Below the pieces are notes generated by a model that saw nothing but the letters and a program-made list of their open reading frames with translations, did not search any database and was not told the DNA's origin. The position numbers and the translations under genes were made by a program. This document shows, in pieces, positions 55,191 through 64,000 of a stretch of 64,000 bases of DNA. How positions within the stretch are numbered: position 1 is the first letter of the stretch; each line of letters starts with the position of its first letter. The stretch is from positions 15,397,312-15,461,311 of the forward strand of contig CM063113.1 of the NCBI GenBank assembly GCA_031841125.1, written 5' to 3'. Source of the DNA: Acanthococcus lagerstroemiae. Lineage: Eukaryota > Arthropoda > Insecta > Hemiptera > Eriococcidae.

Positions 55191-57117
55191 TACATAGTAA
55201 AGTGATAATCCTTTTCCCCGAAATGACTTCCTGGACATTTCACCGATTTCAAATCTTAATGGGAAAGTATCGAGAAAACTATCAAAAGAAGGTTTTTTCT
55301 TATTTTCTCAAACTTTTCTTTTCCAGGTTTTGTCTTAAAATAGTTGTATCTTTTTCATTTCTCAAGCGATGGACGGGTTTTCCGTTTTAATACTCGCCGA
55401 AAGTCTGCCGCATGAGGTGCACTAGTAAATCAAAATCTCATTTTTTGATTACAGTACCTTTTCCTGGTATTATGGATAGAATTTGTTATGTCCAGAGCTA
55501 GGGGAGCTATTTTTGGTAAAAAGACCTAAAAATAGAATTTTAATATGAATATTTTCATTTTCTTTGGAGAGGGAGGAAGGGTTTAACATTTCTATCCCTC
55601 CGCAAAGTTAGCCAATTTACTCATATCGTTATTCTGCAGTACCACTCAACAATTTCTAGCTCTAAGATGGCATTAGCAGTTCAAAAAAGTTTGAATACAT
55701 TTATGCGACAGGGTAATGATGTTCGGGTAAACTTTTCAATCCTTTACACGTTTAGATCCTTCAGAAGAGCTCTCACTTACTAAACTACCTGTTCAACTTA
55801 ATGAGGTAGTTAGTCACCTTTGGATCATCGCCTTAAATCAGTTTAAAATGAGAATAAGAGGAGGACAGGCTACTGGGGAAAAAAAAACCGGTACCGGTCA
55901 TCGAAGTGAAGTAATTCAAGGATAGTATCAAATGGATTGATGATCGCACCTCGGGTTTGATAGCGATGAGAGTAGATAGGTACTTTTAAATTAGATCAGT
56001 CAAGTGGGCACCAAGCACAACCGCGGGTCAAGTTGAATCTCAGGACGAGAAGGAATGTAGGAACGAGTAACTCTTCCACATTTGAATCAAGTCACAACTC
56101 GATGTACTTTACTCGATTTATTCATTGTTTCATTTCGGTATTTATTGTTCGTTTTGTTATTTAGTGTTTCGTAATACCGAGAACGAAAACTGAAAATCGG
56201 ATATGGACATGTCAACGCTCAAATATGCGGTATTTTATAGAACGGTGTGGCGGTTGAATAAAGAAAAATTACTCGAATACGTTCACTCGTCAGATCGTCG
56301 TATTTTTTTCGCAGGTTTCGTTCAATCGCGATTCGTGCACACCCATGGCCGTAGCCAATTTCGCGAGAGGTTTCTCAATTCGCAAAAAAGATTGAACCGT
56401 CGACACGTGTTGGTCTTTCTTCGAGCTATATGCCAACTATAATATATTATACAGCTACTTCCACATTGTGCATATTATGTGTATACGTGAACGTAAATGT
56501 AAACAGAATAAATCGCCTTTCGTTTTCTCGACCCGTCGGAATCGGAAATGTTTGACCAAACCATCAACCATCACGTATCGGTGGAATTTTCAAAGCCGAT
56601 GCTGCCACGACTTTGTCTCCTCGTTTATTCATGACCTTCGCAACTGCACACACATATGCATAAAAGTACATATTATGCTAGAATACATTATGCAGATTCA
56701 TAAGTATTCTATACTTTCCCCTAATATTCATCACCATCGCTATTCCGTTATTCGATGATTCGATTTTAGATGGTCACATATACGAAGCTCGTTGGCAATG
56801 TACCACCAGTCAATATGAATTAGGTATACTGCAACTTTGAGAGCGTTCCTGTCGACCTGTCGTCAAGATCACGTTCCATGTTGTATGTGATATGTAATGA
56901 AACCGGCTTGCATGCACAAGTGGCGATAGAATGACATTGGGAGAGTAGGACTTTAGCCCCCAAATTCGAAAGCTCTATTTTGAAATGTCGCATTTCCCAT
57001 GGAGCAACGACAGCATTGCGGCCGGATTTGTAAGAATAGACAATCAATCCGTATCCTTGAAACATAGTCGATATAGAAATCGACTCTTTTGTCGACATTC
57101 ACAGTCCATCACCTTTC
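55191..57117. other. Unassigned sequence
   Basis: No repeat family or gene is recognised over 1.9 kb. The frames at 56203-56442 and 56468-56758 are A+T-driven without motifs. Confidence 0.3.
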
Positions 57118-57119
57118 TG

Positions 57120-57262
57120 ACACGACATTGTAGTCGAATCTGATACAGAATTCGATGCAGAAGTCGAGTTCCACATTGAATCAATGCACTGGTCTAAAAG
57201 TCATTTTCAACACAGCAACTTCTGCATCGAACTCTGTATCAAATTTGATCGCAATATCGTGT
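57120..57262. repeat. Inverted repeat, arms of about 45 bp
   Basis: Left arm 57120-57166 (ACACGACATTGTAGTCGAAT, then CTGATACAGAATTCGATGCA) and right arm 57219-57262 are complementary with few mismatches, separated by about 52 bp. Could fold as a hairpin, or be the ends of a small decayed DNA element. Confidence 0.7.
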
Positions 57263-57479
57263 TAAAAAAATGACGGGTTTGACACGTCAGCACTTATTTT
57301 GAGGGTAGTTGAACCATCAAATTGCTGAAATTCTGTTAGCAACTGCTAGAGAACAGACACCGAGTGTCATCATTGGATTCATTTTTCAGTTTCGTTTTCA
57401 GAAGAACACTATCACTTTCAACTTAAGCTCTGATTTTGTCCGTTAAACTAGATATTATATTTCTACAAAGGACGAGGCA

Positions 57480-58267
57480 CTTGCACTCTTTTGTACAGTA
57501 TCTATAGTGGAATAACGATGCAACACTACTTGTGTCGACTGTCTTGTCTTGTGTCAGAAAAACATAACTGAACTGAACTTTTGTCAGCAGTTTTCATACT
57601 GTGTCTAGAAAAACGATGATGCAATTGCCACGGCCGGCACTTTTTCATTTTCCAAGTGCAAACTCAAGGCCATTGACGGAGGTAATTTCTAGGACAGGGG
57701 TAACATTTTTGTCTAAAACCATAAAATTACAACCCTCCCCATTTTGAGTGGTCGAATTCTGTGCCCCCCTCCAACATTAAAAAAATGTAATTGGAAATCC
57801 AGTTAGGTGTAAGCGAACGCCTGCTACTGGGGATTCGCCGGTCATGGCAATTGCATTTCAGTCGACCGCTTTCAAATTGTACGTAGCAGATCAAACAACA
57901 ACGCAACTGTATTTTAGTCAACTATTTCCATATTATTTTCAGTAGAACAACAATGTAACTGTGTTTGTATTGACTCTATCTGCATATTGTGTCCAGCAGA
58001 ACAGCACATTTGTCAACAATTTTCATATTATGTCTAGTGCAAGGACGATGCAACTGCACTTCAGTCGATTGTTTTCAAATTGTGTCCAACGGAACAAGAA
58101 CGCAACTGTATTTGAGTCGACTATTTCCATATTACTTTCAGTGTAACAACAATGTAACTGTGTTTGTGTTGACTGTCTTGTTACTGTGTCTAGCAGAACA
58201 ACTAAACTGCGCTTTTTTTTTTCCCAACTATTTTCATACTCTGCCTAGCAGGACAACAATGCAACTA
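57480..58267 (+). repeat. Minisatellite, period about 52 bp, left part
   Basis: Units resemble GCAACTGTATTTNAGTCGAC, TATTTTCATATTGTGTCTAG and CAGAACAACAAT. The best block is 57860-58267 with seven or eight units. Degraded units begin near 57480. The array is interrupted by the mariner at 58268-60200 and continues at 60201-60470. Confidence 0.8.
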
Positions 58268-58958
58268 TGGGATATTTCAAAAATAAGGTAACACTGCTTT
58301 GTGCGCGAAAACGGAAAACACTAGTGGGATAAAACTGAGGTCGTGTGTTCGGTGGGGTATTTCAAAACGGTGGTAGTATTTTGAAGGAATTTGGTTCGGT
58401 GCATCGTGTGTTACAAATGAATAACTGTGTCAGAGAACATGTCTCATCCACCTAATTGCGAAATACGTTCAGTAATGAAATTCCTCAATGCAAAAAGGTG
58501 TCCAGGGCTGAAATTAACAGACGACTGTGTGCAGTGTATGGTGAAGGCAATGTGACGTCAAAAGTTCACATTTATGCATAGATTAAGCGATTAAATGAAG
58601 GGAGAACCGAATTACATGGCATGTTTTGAGAGGGCCGTCCGCGAGATTTATTCAACTCTGATTCAATTACATGTGTACGCACTCTGCTGACAGAAGACAA
58701 ATGCTTATCTGTTTCCGATCACCACTTTCCGGCATCGCCACACGTACCAAAACGAGGATGCGAAGGGTAAAGAAAGGAAGCGTAGTCCGGCTATGGTGCA
58801 CCCGAATTCCAGGTCAATGCTGGGTGAGCGTTGGCCTCGCTCAGTAGGGTGTCCCGTGGTGGTTCTGGTAAGACAGCGCGAATTTGAAGCAGAGAGGCGA
58901 AATGGGGGGTTTGGGCCAGCCACAATACATCCCTCTGGTCACTGATACGATCGATTAT

Positions 58959-59617
58959 AGAGGAGCGTATGTCGATGCACGCATGCCAAATTAGCCCCGG
59001 GAAACCGCACCCCCTATCGAGGAAACGCCCCGAATGGACCTGCGTCAAAATAGGCGATCGCTTTGAGGTAGCTTCTGCTACCCCCATTTCTCCTGTCGCC
59101 TCTTTACGGCGGCGAATCTACGGCGTCTTATTTATTCTTCATCTTCGCTGTCGAGTTGGGCCGGATCGTATTTTTCGTCGGTTGTTGGCAGCCGCAACAT
59201 CGTCGTCGATGTTGGTGGGAGTACTGGCATAGGGCGCTGTGTCCGCTGCCTTTGTCTCTGTCACTCCAGCTCCATCTTGCGGCCCAACGTCTTTTCGACA
59301 AAGGCAGCTGCCTGATCCCATCCCACTATACTCTTCACCATGGTCGGGACCAGGTTCTCCGGTGTAAGCGGCTCAACACCCGCGTTTTGAAAGGCAGCCG
59401 CCGCTTCTTCCCCTTCGTCAGTCGAATGCCGGACACTCGAACAGGGTGTGCCAGGCATCATCATCTCGCCCTCCTGCAGCGCAGTAGGAGCACCGCGGGC
59501 TTTCTGCTATGTCCATCCGGTGCAGGTACTTGTTGAACACTCCATGGCCACTCATCACCTGCGTGAGGTAGAAGTCTAGCTGGCCATGGCGTCTGCCCAA
59601 CCACGCGCTAAGGTCGC
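58959..59617 (-). mobile_element. R1 LINE fragment inserted in inverse orientation into another R1
   Basis: On the minus strand it encodes the R1 C-terminal region and then the 3' UTR, ending with GGCATGCGTGCATCGACATA at about 58962-58990. Target sequence GATACGAT / GATGCGAT at the two junctions suggests a short TSD inside the recipient R1 3' UTR. Confidence 0.72.
59261..59600 (-). pseudogene. R1 C-terminal Cys-His region relic
   Basis: Two minus-strand frames give LDFYLTQVMSGHGVFNKYLH, CSYCAAGGRDDDAWHTLFEC (59418-59600) and GWDQAAAFVEKTLGRKMELE (59261-59464). CxxC followed by H and C (CSYC...H....C) is the zinc-knuckle-like motif at the end of R1-type proteins, here intact. The relation to the copy at 54310-54830 is clear. 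Confidence 0.82.
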
Positions 59618-60200
59618 GATGCGATACTCGAAATGGTAGTTTCCGGAGCTAAGGGTTTCGTGTCCGGGAATCTACTTTGGCATATCCGTATCCGACATTC
59701 ACCACAAGATGGCGATGCTTCCTGAACAACTGCAATCATTCAACAATCTAGCATATCCTAAAGGATGAACTGCACATAATGACAATGGCTGCCAGATGGG
59801 TACCGCAGCAGCTGACTGACGTCAACATGGAAGACTGGATGGCAGCTCCTTTCTGACTTCCAAGTGGGAAGTATTCGGCCATCCAGCGTATTCTCGCGAC
59901 TTAGCCCCGAGCGATTTTCATTCGTTTCCTGGCCTCAAAATACATCTCGACAGACGATGGTTTAACAATACAGGGAGTTACAAAACGCGGTCAATGTGTT
60001 CTTCCAAAATTTGGATCAAAAGTGGTGCCATGCTGGCATTGAAAAACTCGTTCACTGGTATGATAAATGTTTAAATCTCGGTGGAAATTATGTAAAAAAA
60101 TAAAGAATTTCTTGTAGTATACGATTAACTTTATTTCATTCCGCCAGTGTGGTCCGTTTTCACGTATGAAGCAGTGTTACCTTACTTTTAAGATATCCCA

Positions 60201-60470
60201 CACGTATATTAGTGTTTCTTACCTACGGTGTTTGATCGGAAAACAATGCAACTGCACGCGTGTTGACTGTTTTTATATTGTATGCAGCATGATAACGATG
60301 AAAATAAACCTAAGTAAACTATTTTACAACATGACTAGTGGAATAATGACACACTACTGCACTAGTGGCGACTTCTTCAGGCTGTAGCTACTGAGAAAAC
60401 GATGCAGTTGTACTGACGTACATTGTTTTCATACTGTGTCTAATAGAAGGAAAACACAGCTAACTATATT
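60201..60470 (+). repeat. Minisatellite, period about 52 bp, right part
   Basis: Continues the array interrupted by the mariner: AACAATGCAACTGCACGCGT, GTTGACTGTTTTTATATTGT and CATACTGTGTCTAATAGAAG. It decays toward 60470. Confidence 0.65.
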
Positions 60471-60865
60471 CATTGATCTACAGTTCAAAGACGAAGCACA
60501 CAGCTGCAGGTTCCTCTGATTTTTGGAAATATCCAAAACCATCTGCCGCCATCGAGAAGTAGGCAAATTTTCAACTACTGAAACATTGTTTCATTATTCC
60601 AATATTGTTTGCGACTCATTGTGATTCATATTTAAATTGAATACATTATATTTCGCAGTAACCCCATTGTTACTCCTGAGGCGTGACGTACATATGTGAA
60701 CTATGTACTCACTTTTCCAGAGCAGGGAAAGAATTCAGGAGGAAGGAGAAATAGAATTCATTAGGGGGACTTAAGCCCACCAATTTTGAGACTACCTGCA
60801 TGTTAAGAAAGGCTCTCACTCAAAACTGGCAGTCATCTGCAATGTGCAATAAATGAGCATTGCTG
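60471..60865. other. Unassigned sequence
   Basis: Nothing recognisable. Confidence 0.3.
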
Positions 60866-61004
60866 CAGTGGTGTACCCAGGGCGGAGTAAAGGGAGTCTG
60901 AACCCTTTGCGATTTCGTCAAATAGGGTTTTTTCTAATCTCAGCACCCCTTCACCTTTTGGTTAAGACCAGACCCCTTGGAACACTAGGCTGGCTACGCC
61001 ACTG
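60866..61004 (+). mobile_element. hAT-like MITE, 139 bp, CAGTGGCGTAGCC type
   Basis: Ends CAGTGGTGTACCCAGGGCG and, on the other strand, CAGTGGCGTAGCCAGCCTAG. Interior GCGATTTCGTCAAATAGGG and CTCAGCACCCCTTCACC is shared with the copies at 7270 (minus) and 42215. The immediate 8-bp flanks do not match, so the TSD has decayed. Confidence 0.8.
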
Positions 61005-61599
61005 CCAGTGTTGCACTCTACAAAACAACAAAAGGAAAACCAGCAAAGTGCGGGAGTCATTTGCTATGACAGCTGTCTCCATTTGAATTTCAGACAATGT
61101 CGTCTGAGAGCGGTATATTCTCAATGAAAGAACCCTACGAGACGATATTCGATACAGGTGATAAACGTAACTTCGTCGAGCAAACTAGGTTAGTGAACGA
61201 GATTTTTACTTTACAATGCGGCAGAATTCCTGTGCACATTTATCGAGAACGTGTAAACGTAACCGTGTGTAATACCAAGCAGACACGCGGATTCGATCGC
61301 AACGGTACTGAAAAAAGTTAATGAATTTCAAGGTTTGTTATACATGTAATACCTATACCTGTATATATGCCCGCAAAAGTATCCAGTTTCTTAATAAATA
61401 ATAAAAGCAATACCTGTAGGACGCAACAACGCGCTGTAGTTCTGTATGAAAGATACGCACGAATTATTTTACATAGGTAGATGCCTACACCACGTAGAAT
61501 CATGCCGCCTATTTAATCAACTTTAACTAAAAATGAGACCACCGATGAAAATTCGAAAAATGAAACCATTAGTATGGAATGTCCCTCTGAGTTTCGAGA
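61005..61599. other. Unassigned sequence
   Basis: No element is recognised. The 74-codon frame at 61097-61321 has no motif. Confidence 0.3.
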
Positions 61600-62180
61600 G
61601 ACGCTCTACACATACAGTCTTGTCGCAGTCTTAATATTCTCAAAGTAGCCTTAGTAGGTTCGACGAGTTTTTCGAGTTGCCAAGTCTTGAACGTGTCTAA
61701 ATGAGTTTCAAAAGAGCCTAATGAGTCTTACCAAAGATGAACCCTGTCGGTACGGAGCAGGGGGAGTGGAAAGAGGTTAAAAATGCGAACTCAAAGTAGC
61801 TCAGCTGTTTTTATACTTGCCGACAGACACTGAAAATGCCGGCTCAATGATACAAAAATATTTCATCTAGGCAAACAACCAGAAAAAAACAGATTTTCTT
61901 GACTGGTCGCGACTACTGATCCGAAATGTCGACTCCCAGAATTCGCGGATATGTCACACCTCCACCCTCTCAGCCCGCCACTCGTTCGAATGAATTTTAA
62001 AAGCGTCCGAATAAGTTTCAGAAGAGTCTGATTAGCCTTAACAAGTCCCTAGCGAAGCTGACCGAATTCTTAGCTGAGTCTATGGGCAGCCAAATGAGTC
62101 CTAGTCGACTCTGAAGTAGTTTTTTTAAACGGGTGTGATTATTCATCTTATAGTTAGAGAGTCTTATTATTAAAAATAAC
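61600..62180. repeat. Degenerate AGTCTT-rich low-complexity sequence
   Basis: Words such as GTCTTGAACGTGTCTAA, ATGAGTTTCAAAAGAG, AGTCTTACCAAAG, AAGTTTCAGAAGAGTCTGA and TGAGTCCTAGTCGACTCTG recur as in 1905-3330. The right end of the window thus repeats the sequence type of its left end, 58 kb away. Confidence 0.55.
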
Positions 62181-62189
62181 CTTCGACTG

Positions 62190-62412
62190 GTTTTTGAAAG
62201 GGGGGAGGAAAATAGGGAAACAAAGAACCAGATGGAGGGATGAGTTTGATAGAATGTTCCAGCACAGACAGTATCACAGGATTGCGCAAAACAGGGGGAA
62301 TGGGAACGTCTGAGAGAGGCCTTTGCCCAACAGAGGGCAACTTAACCTATTATATATACGATTTATGTATAAGTAAAGTCCAAATAAAGGCCGTTTTGAT
62401 TTTGATTTTGAT
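62190..62412 (+). mobile_element. RTE-like LINE 3' end (LINE P) with TTTTGA tail
   Basis: The plus strand reads KQRTRWRDEFDRMFQHRQYH and WERLREAFAQQRAT followed by a stop, the last 50 codons or so of an RTE-like protein. After a short 3' UTR it ends in three GATTTT/TTTTGA units at about 62394-62412, the 3' tail. Strong 5' truncation. Confidence 0.8.
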
Positions 62413-62419
62413 TATTAAT

Positions 62420-64000
62420 ATACTCCACCTCAACAACCGGAAAGCCAAAAACGAGGGGAGTTAGATACATGTAGAAGAACTGTTGTTTCAAAAATACAAA
62501 ATACACGAGAATAATTTAGAATATAAACTAAGAGAAAAAAAGAGAGAAATACAGTATGTTGTTGCAATAAAAACAAAGTACGAGGGGTGGTTTGTGGTGG
62601 TGATTAAGTGAGGGTTAAAAAGGGGTTAAAAAAGATTCAAAAGGAGGACAAAGGAGGCGGTTAACAATAGATCAGTAATTCAAAACAGTAAAGGCTGCAA
62701 TAAAATTCAGCAGATCTTAAAATTAGAAGTATATCAGACTTAAAAATAGCACGAGGCTTGAATACATCAACATTTGGATTAGAGGATGCTAATTTATTAT
62801 AATATTTCATCGCAGTGCAGAGAGGTGTGTCTTCAGTTTTCTTTGTATAAAATGTGTCCCGTACTAATGTGTTCACTCGAGTTGGTACCCGGAGGAAAAT
62901 TTTTGCAAGAAGTGTAGGATCAGAGATTTTACCATGTAGAACGTCATAAAGATAAAGCAATGAGAATAAGATACGTCAATTATCCAAGCTATCTATTTTA
63001 AAACCTGCAAGAAGTTCCGTGTAACTCAATTCATGCGGGTAGTACTGGAAAATACGCGCAAAAACTACTCTCAAAAGCCGTCTTTGAATTTTTTCAACTT
63101 TATCTTTAAAACTCCTGGATTGCCTCTGCCATATCAGCGATGAAAATTCTAAATGAGATCTAACAAATGCATAATACAGAGTTAATAAGTATCAATTGTT
63201 GTGAATAGTTTTGTATTGCGGAGTATAAAGCCTAGCATTTTATTTGCTTTCTGAATCTGGAGCTTTTGGGCATCAAAATTCAATTTACTGTCAAGGATTA
63301 CTTCAAGATCTCTGACTTCCTCGTGTCTCTGTAATGTTGTAGCGTCAATCTTATAAGAAAAATTGATAAAATTTCCCCTCCTGGTAAAGGTAATACAAGA
63401 ACATTTTACTGGATATAAAGGTAAGTTATTTCTAACACACCACTTTATCACATTATTAATACTATTTTGGAGGTGTATACAGTCTTGAACCCCATTAATT
63501 ACCCTGATAATTTTATATCACCCGCATACAAGGATACTGACACATTTGGTTTCAAGATAAGGGGGATATCATTGATAAAGATTGAAAATAAGAATGGTCC
63601 TAAGACAGATCCTTGTGGGACACCAGACGGGCAGTCATAAGCAGTCGATCTCAAACCTAAATAACTTATATACTGACTTCTTTGTTCCAAATAACTCTTA
63701 AATAAGGAAGTAAATTTTGGTGAGAATCCTATTGACGCCAGTTTCTTGAGGAGGATGTTGTGACTAATCCGACCGAAGGCTTTTGAGAAATCTTATATTA
63801 CATGAACTTGTTTATTGGCCCAATTTACTTTAATCAGTGATGTAAAATTAACTAGATTTGAAACCACTGAACGACCTAAGTAGAATCCATGCTGAAAGGG
63901 TGTTATTAAGGTTTTAACTTGAGGAAATAGTAATTTAAATATTATTGCTTTAAAAACCTTCGACGGGACAGAAAGTAAAGAAATAGGTCTATAATTTTGT
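62420..64000 (-). mobile_element. Jockey-like LINE M, running off the right edge
   Basis: Minus-strand LINE with RT, C-terminal region and about 240 bp of 3' UTR. The 5' part lies beyond 64000. The 3' end abuts LINE P near 62420. It retains longer open segments and clearer motifs than the R1 copies. Confidence 0.8.
62661..64000 (-). pseudogene. Jockey-like reverse transcriptase with altered YADD box
   Basis: On the minus strand, from the edge: YRPISLLSVPSKVFK-like start and FQHGFYLGRSVVSNL (63800-64000), DFSKAFGRISHNILLKKL (about 63730-63800), then PSGVPQGSVLGPFLFSIFIN and SVSLYAGDIKLSG (63499-63690). Next come MIKWCVRNNLPLYPVKCSC (63182-63451), a RRLLRVVFARIFQYYPHELS region, and the C-terminus LYLYDVLHGKISDPTLLAKI to the stop at 62661. 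The catalytic box at 63518-63529 codes YAGD: the first Asp of YADD has become Gly, which should abolish polymerase activity. Additional stops occur. Jockey-type by the SGVPQGSVLGP context. Confidence 0.85.

Larger units (their letters stand above)
58721..59695 (+). mobile_element. R1 LINE 3' fragment in mariner, itself split by an inverted R1
   Basis: Plus-strand R1 3' UTR occupies 58721-58958 (CAGTAGGGTGTCCCGTGGTG, CCTCTGGTCACTGATACGAT) and resumes at about 59618-59690 (GCGATACTCGAAATGGTAGT, ACTTTGGCATAT). The middle, 58959-59617, is an R1 copy on the opposite strand. TCACCAC flanks the whole block at about 58721 and 59691 and may be its TSD. Confidence 0.72.
58439..60103 (+). pseudogene. 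mariner transposase relic split by LINE insertion
   Basis: The N-terminus (from 58439) reads MSHPPNCEIRSVMKFLNAK and, in another frame, INRRLCAVYGEGNVTSK, the DNA-binding part. After the LINE block, the C-terminal part shows HPAYSRDLAPSDFHSF, carrying the third catalytic Asp, then KLVHWYDKCLNLGGNYVKK to the stop at 60101-60103. The stretch with the first two catalytic Asp residues is missing or unrecognisable. Frame changes occur throughout. It belongs to a different mariner subgroup from the relic at 19345-19961. Confidence 0.82.
58268..60200 (+). mobile_element. mariner-like transposon with 47-bp TIRs, interrupted by R1 LINEs
   Basis: The left terminus TGGGATATTTCAAAAATAAG, GTAACACTGCTT...ACGG (58268-58314) is matched in inverse by 60154-60200. 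Flanking dinucleotides are TA (58266-58267) and CA (60201-60202), so one TA of the target site is retained and the other has mutated. The transposase is split by R1-type LINE material at about 58721-59695. Without it the mariner would be roughly 960 bp, shorter than the usual 1.3 kb, so an internal deletion also occurred. Confidence 0.9.

Overview
The window is eukaryotic and almost certainly from an arthropod, probably an insect. It is A+T-rich and shows no operons. It is packed with non-LTR retrotransposons of the RTE-like, R1/TRAS-like and Jockey-like types, together with mariner and hAT elements, tRNA-derived SINEs, minisatellites and a relic of a Ty1/copia element. I cannot name the species. 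I found no intact host protein gene, rRNA gene or functional tRNA gene. The protein-coding relics I can recognise all belong to transposable elements, and every one carries stops, frameshifts, truncation or interruption. The window reads as a gene-poor intergenic or intronic 'transposon graveyard'.

Layout. 1-5 kb: an approximately 256-bp satellite (1-960) that grades into long stretches of degenerate AGTCTT-rich sequence. 5.8-15 kb: a tRNA-SINE, a G-tract MITE, a head-to-head inverted SINE pair, an RTE-like LINE on the minus strand flanked by related SINEs, and a third SINE. 16.9-29.3 kb: an unnamed 750-850-bp dispersed repeat (two full inverted copies plus one partial), a mariner relic, a SINE with a Lys-type tRNA head, an R1 fragment, three RTE fragments, a copia relic and a CACT minisatellite. 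31.3-37.4 kb: an R1 element, a LINE 3' end, a hAT MITE and an approximately 120-bp tandem array. 37.9-42.0 kb: one RTE copy broken by four later insertions. 44.8-50.1 kb: an RTE-like LINE that holds a hAT-type element, which in turn holds a nearly full-length RTE element, and that separately holds a SINE. 52-64 kb: a 244-bp palindrome, an R1 element, a 52-bp minisatellite carrying a mariner that carries R1 copies, another MITE, a LINE 3' end and a Jockey-like LINE running off the right edge.

How the parts relate. The nesting gives a relative chronology, because target-site duplications (TSDs) can be read directly at many junctions. The strongest candidates for undescribed biology are: (i) two SINE types with different tRNA heads that share one roughly 125-bp tail, part of which resembles the R1 LINE 3' UTR here; (ii) a hAT-type element with internal tandem repeats of 226-270 bp; (iii) an R1 3'-end module seen about six times, sometimes alone; (iv) an unnamed dispersed repeat whose minus-strand copy carries a 102-bp mini-MITE absent from the other copy; and (v) a near-perfect 244-bp foldback element. 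All family names come from motifs read by eye, and boundaries without a stated TSD are approximate.
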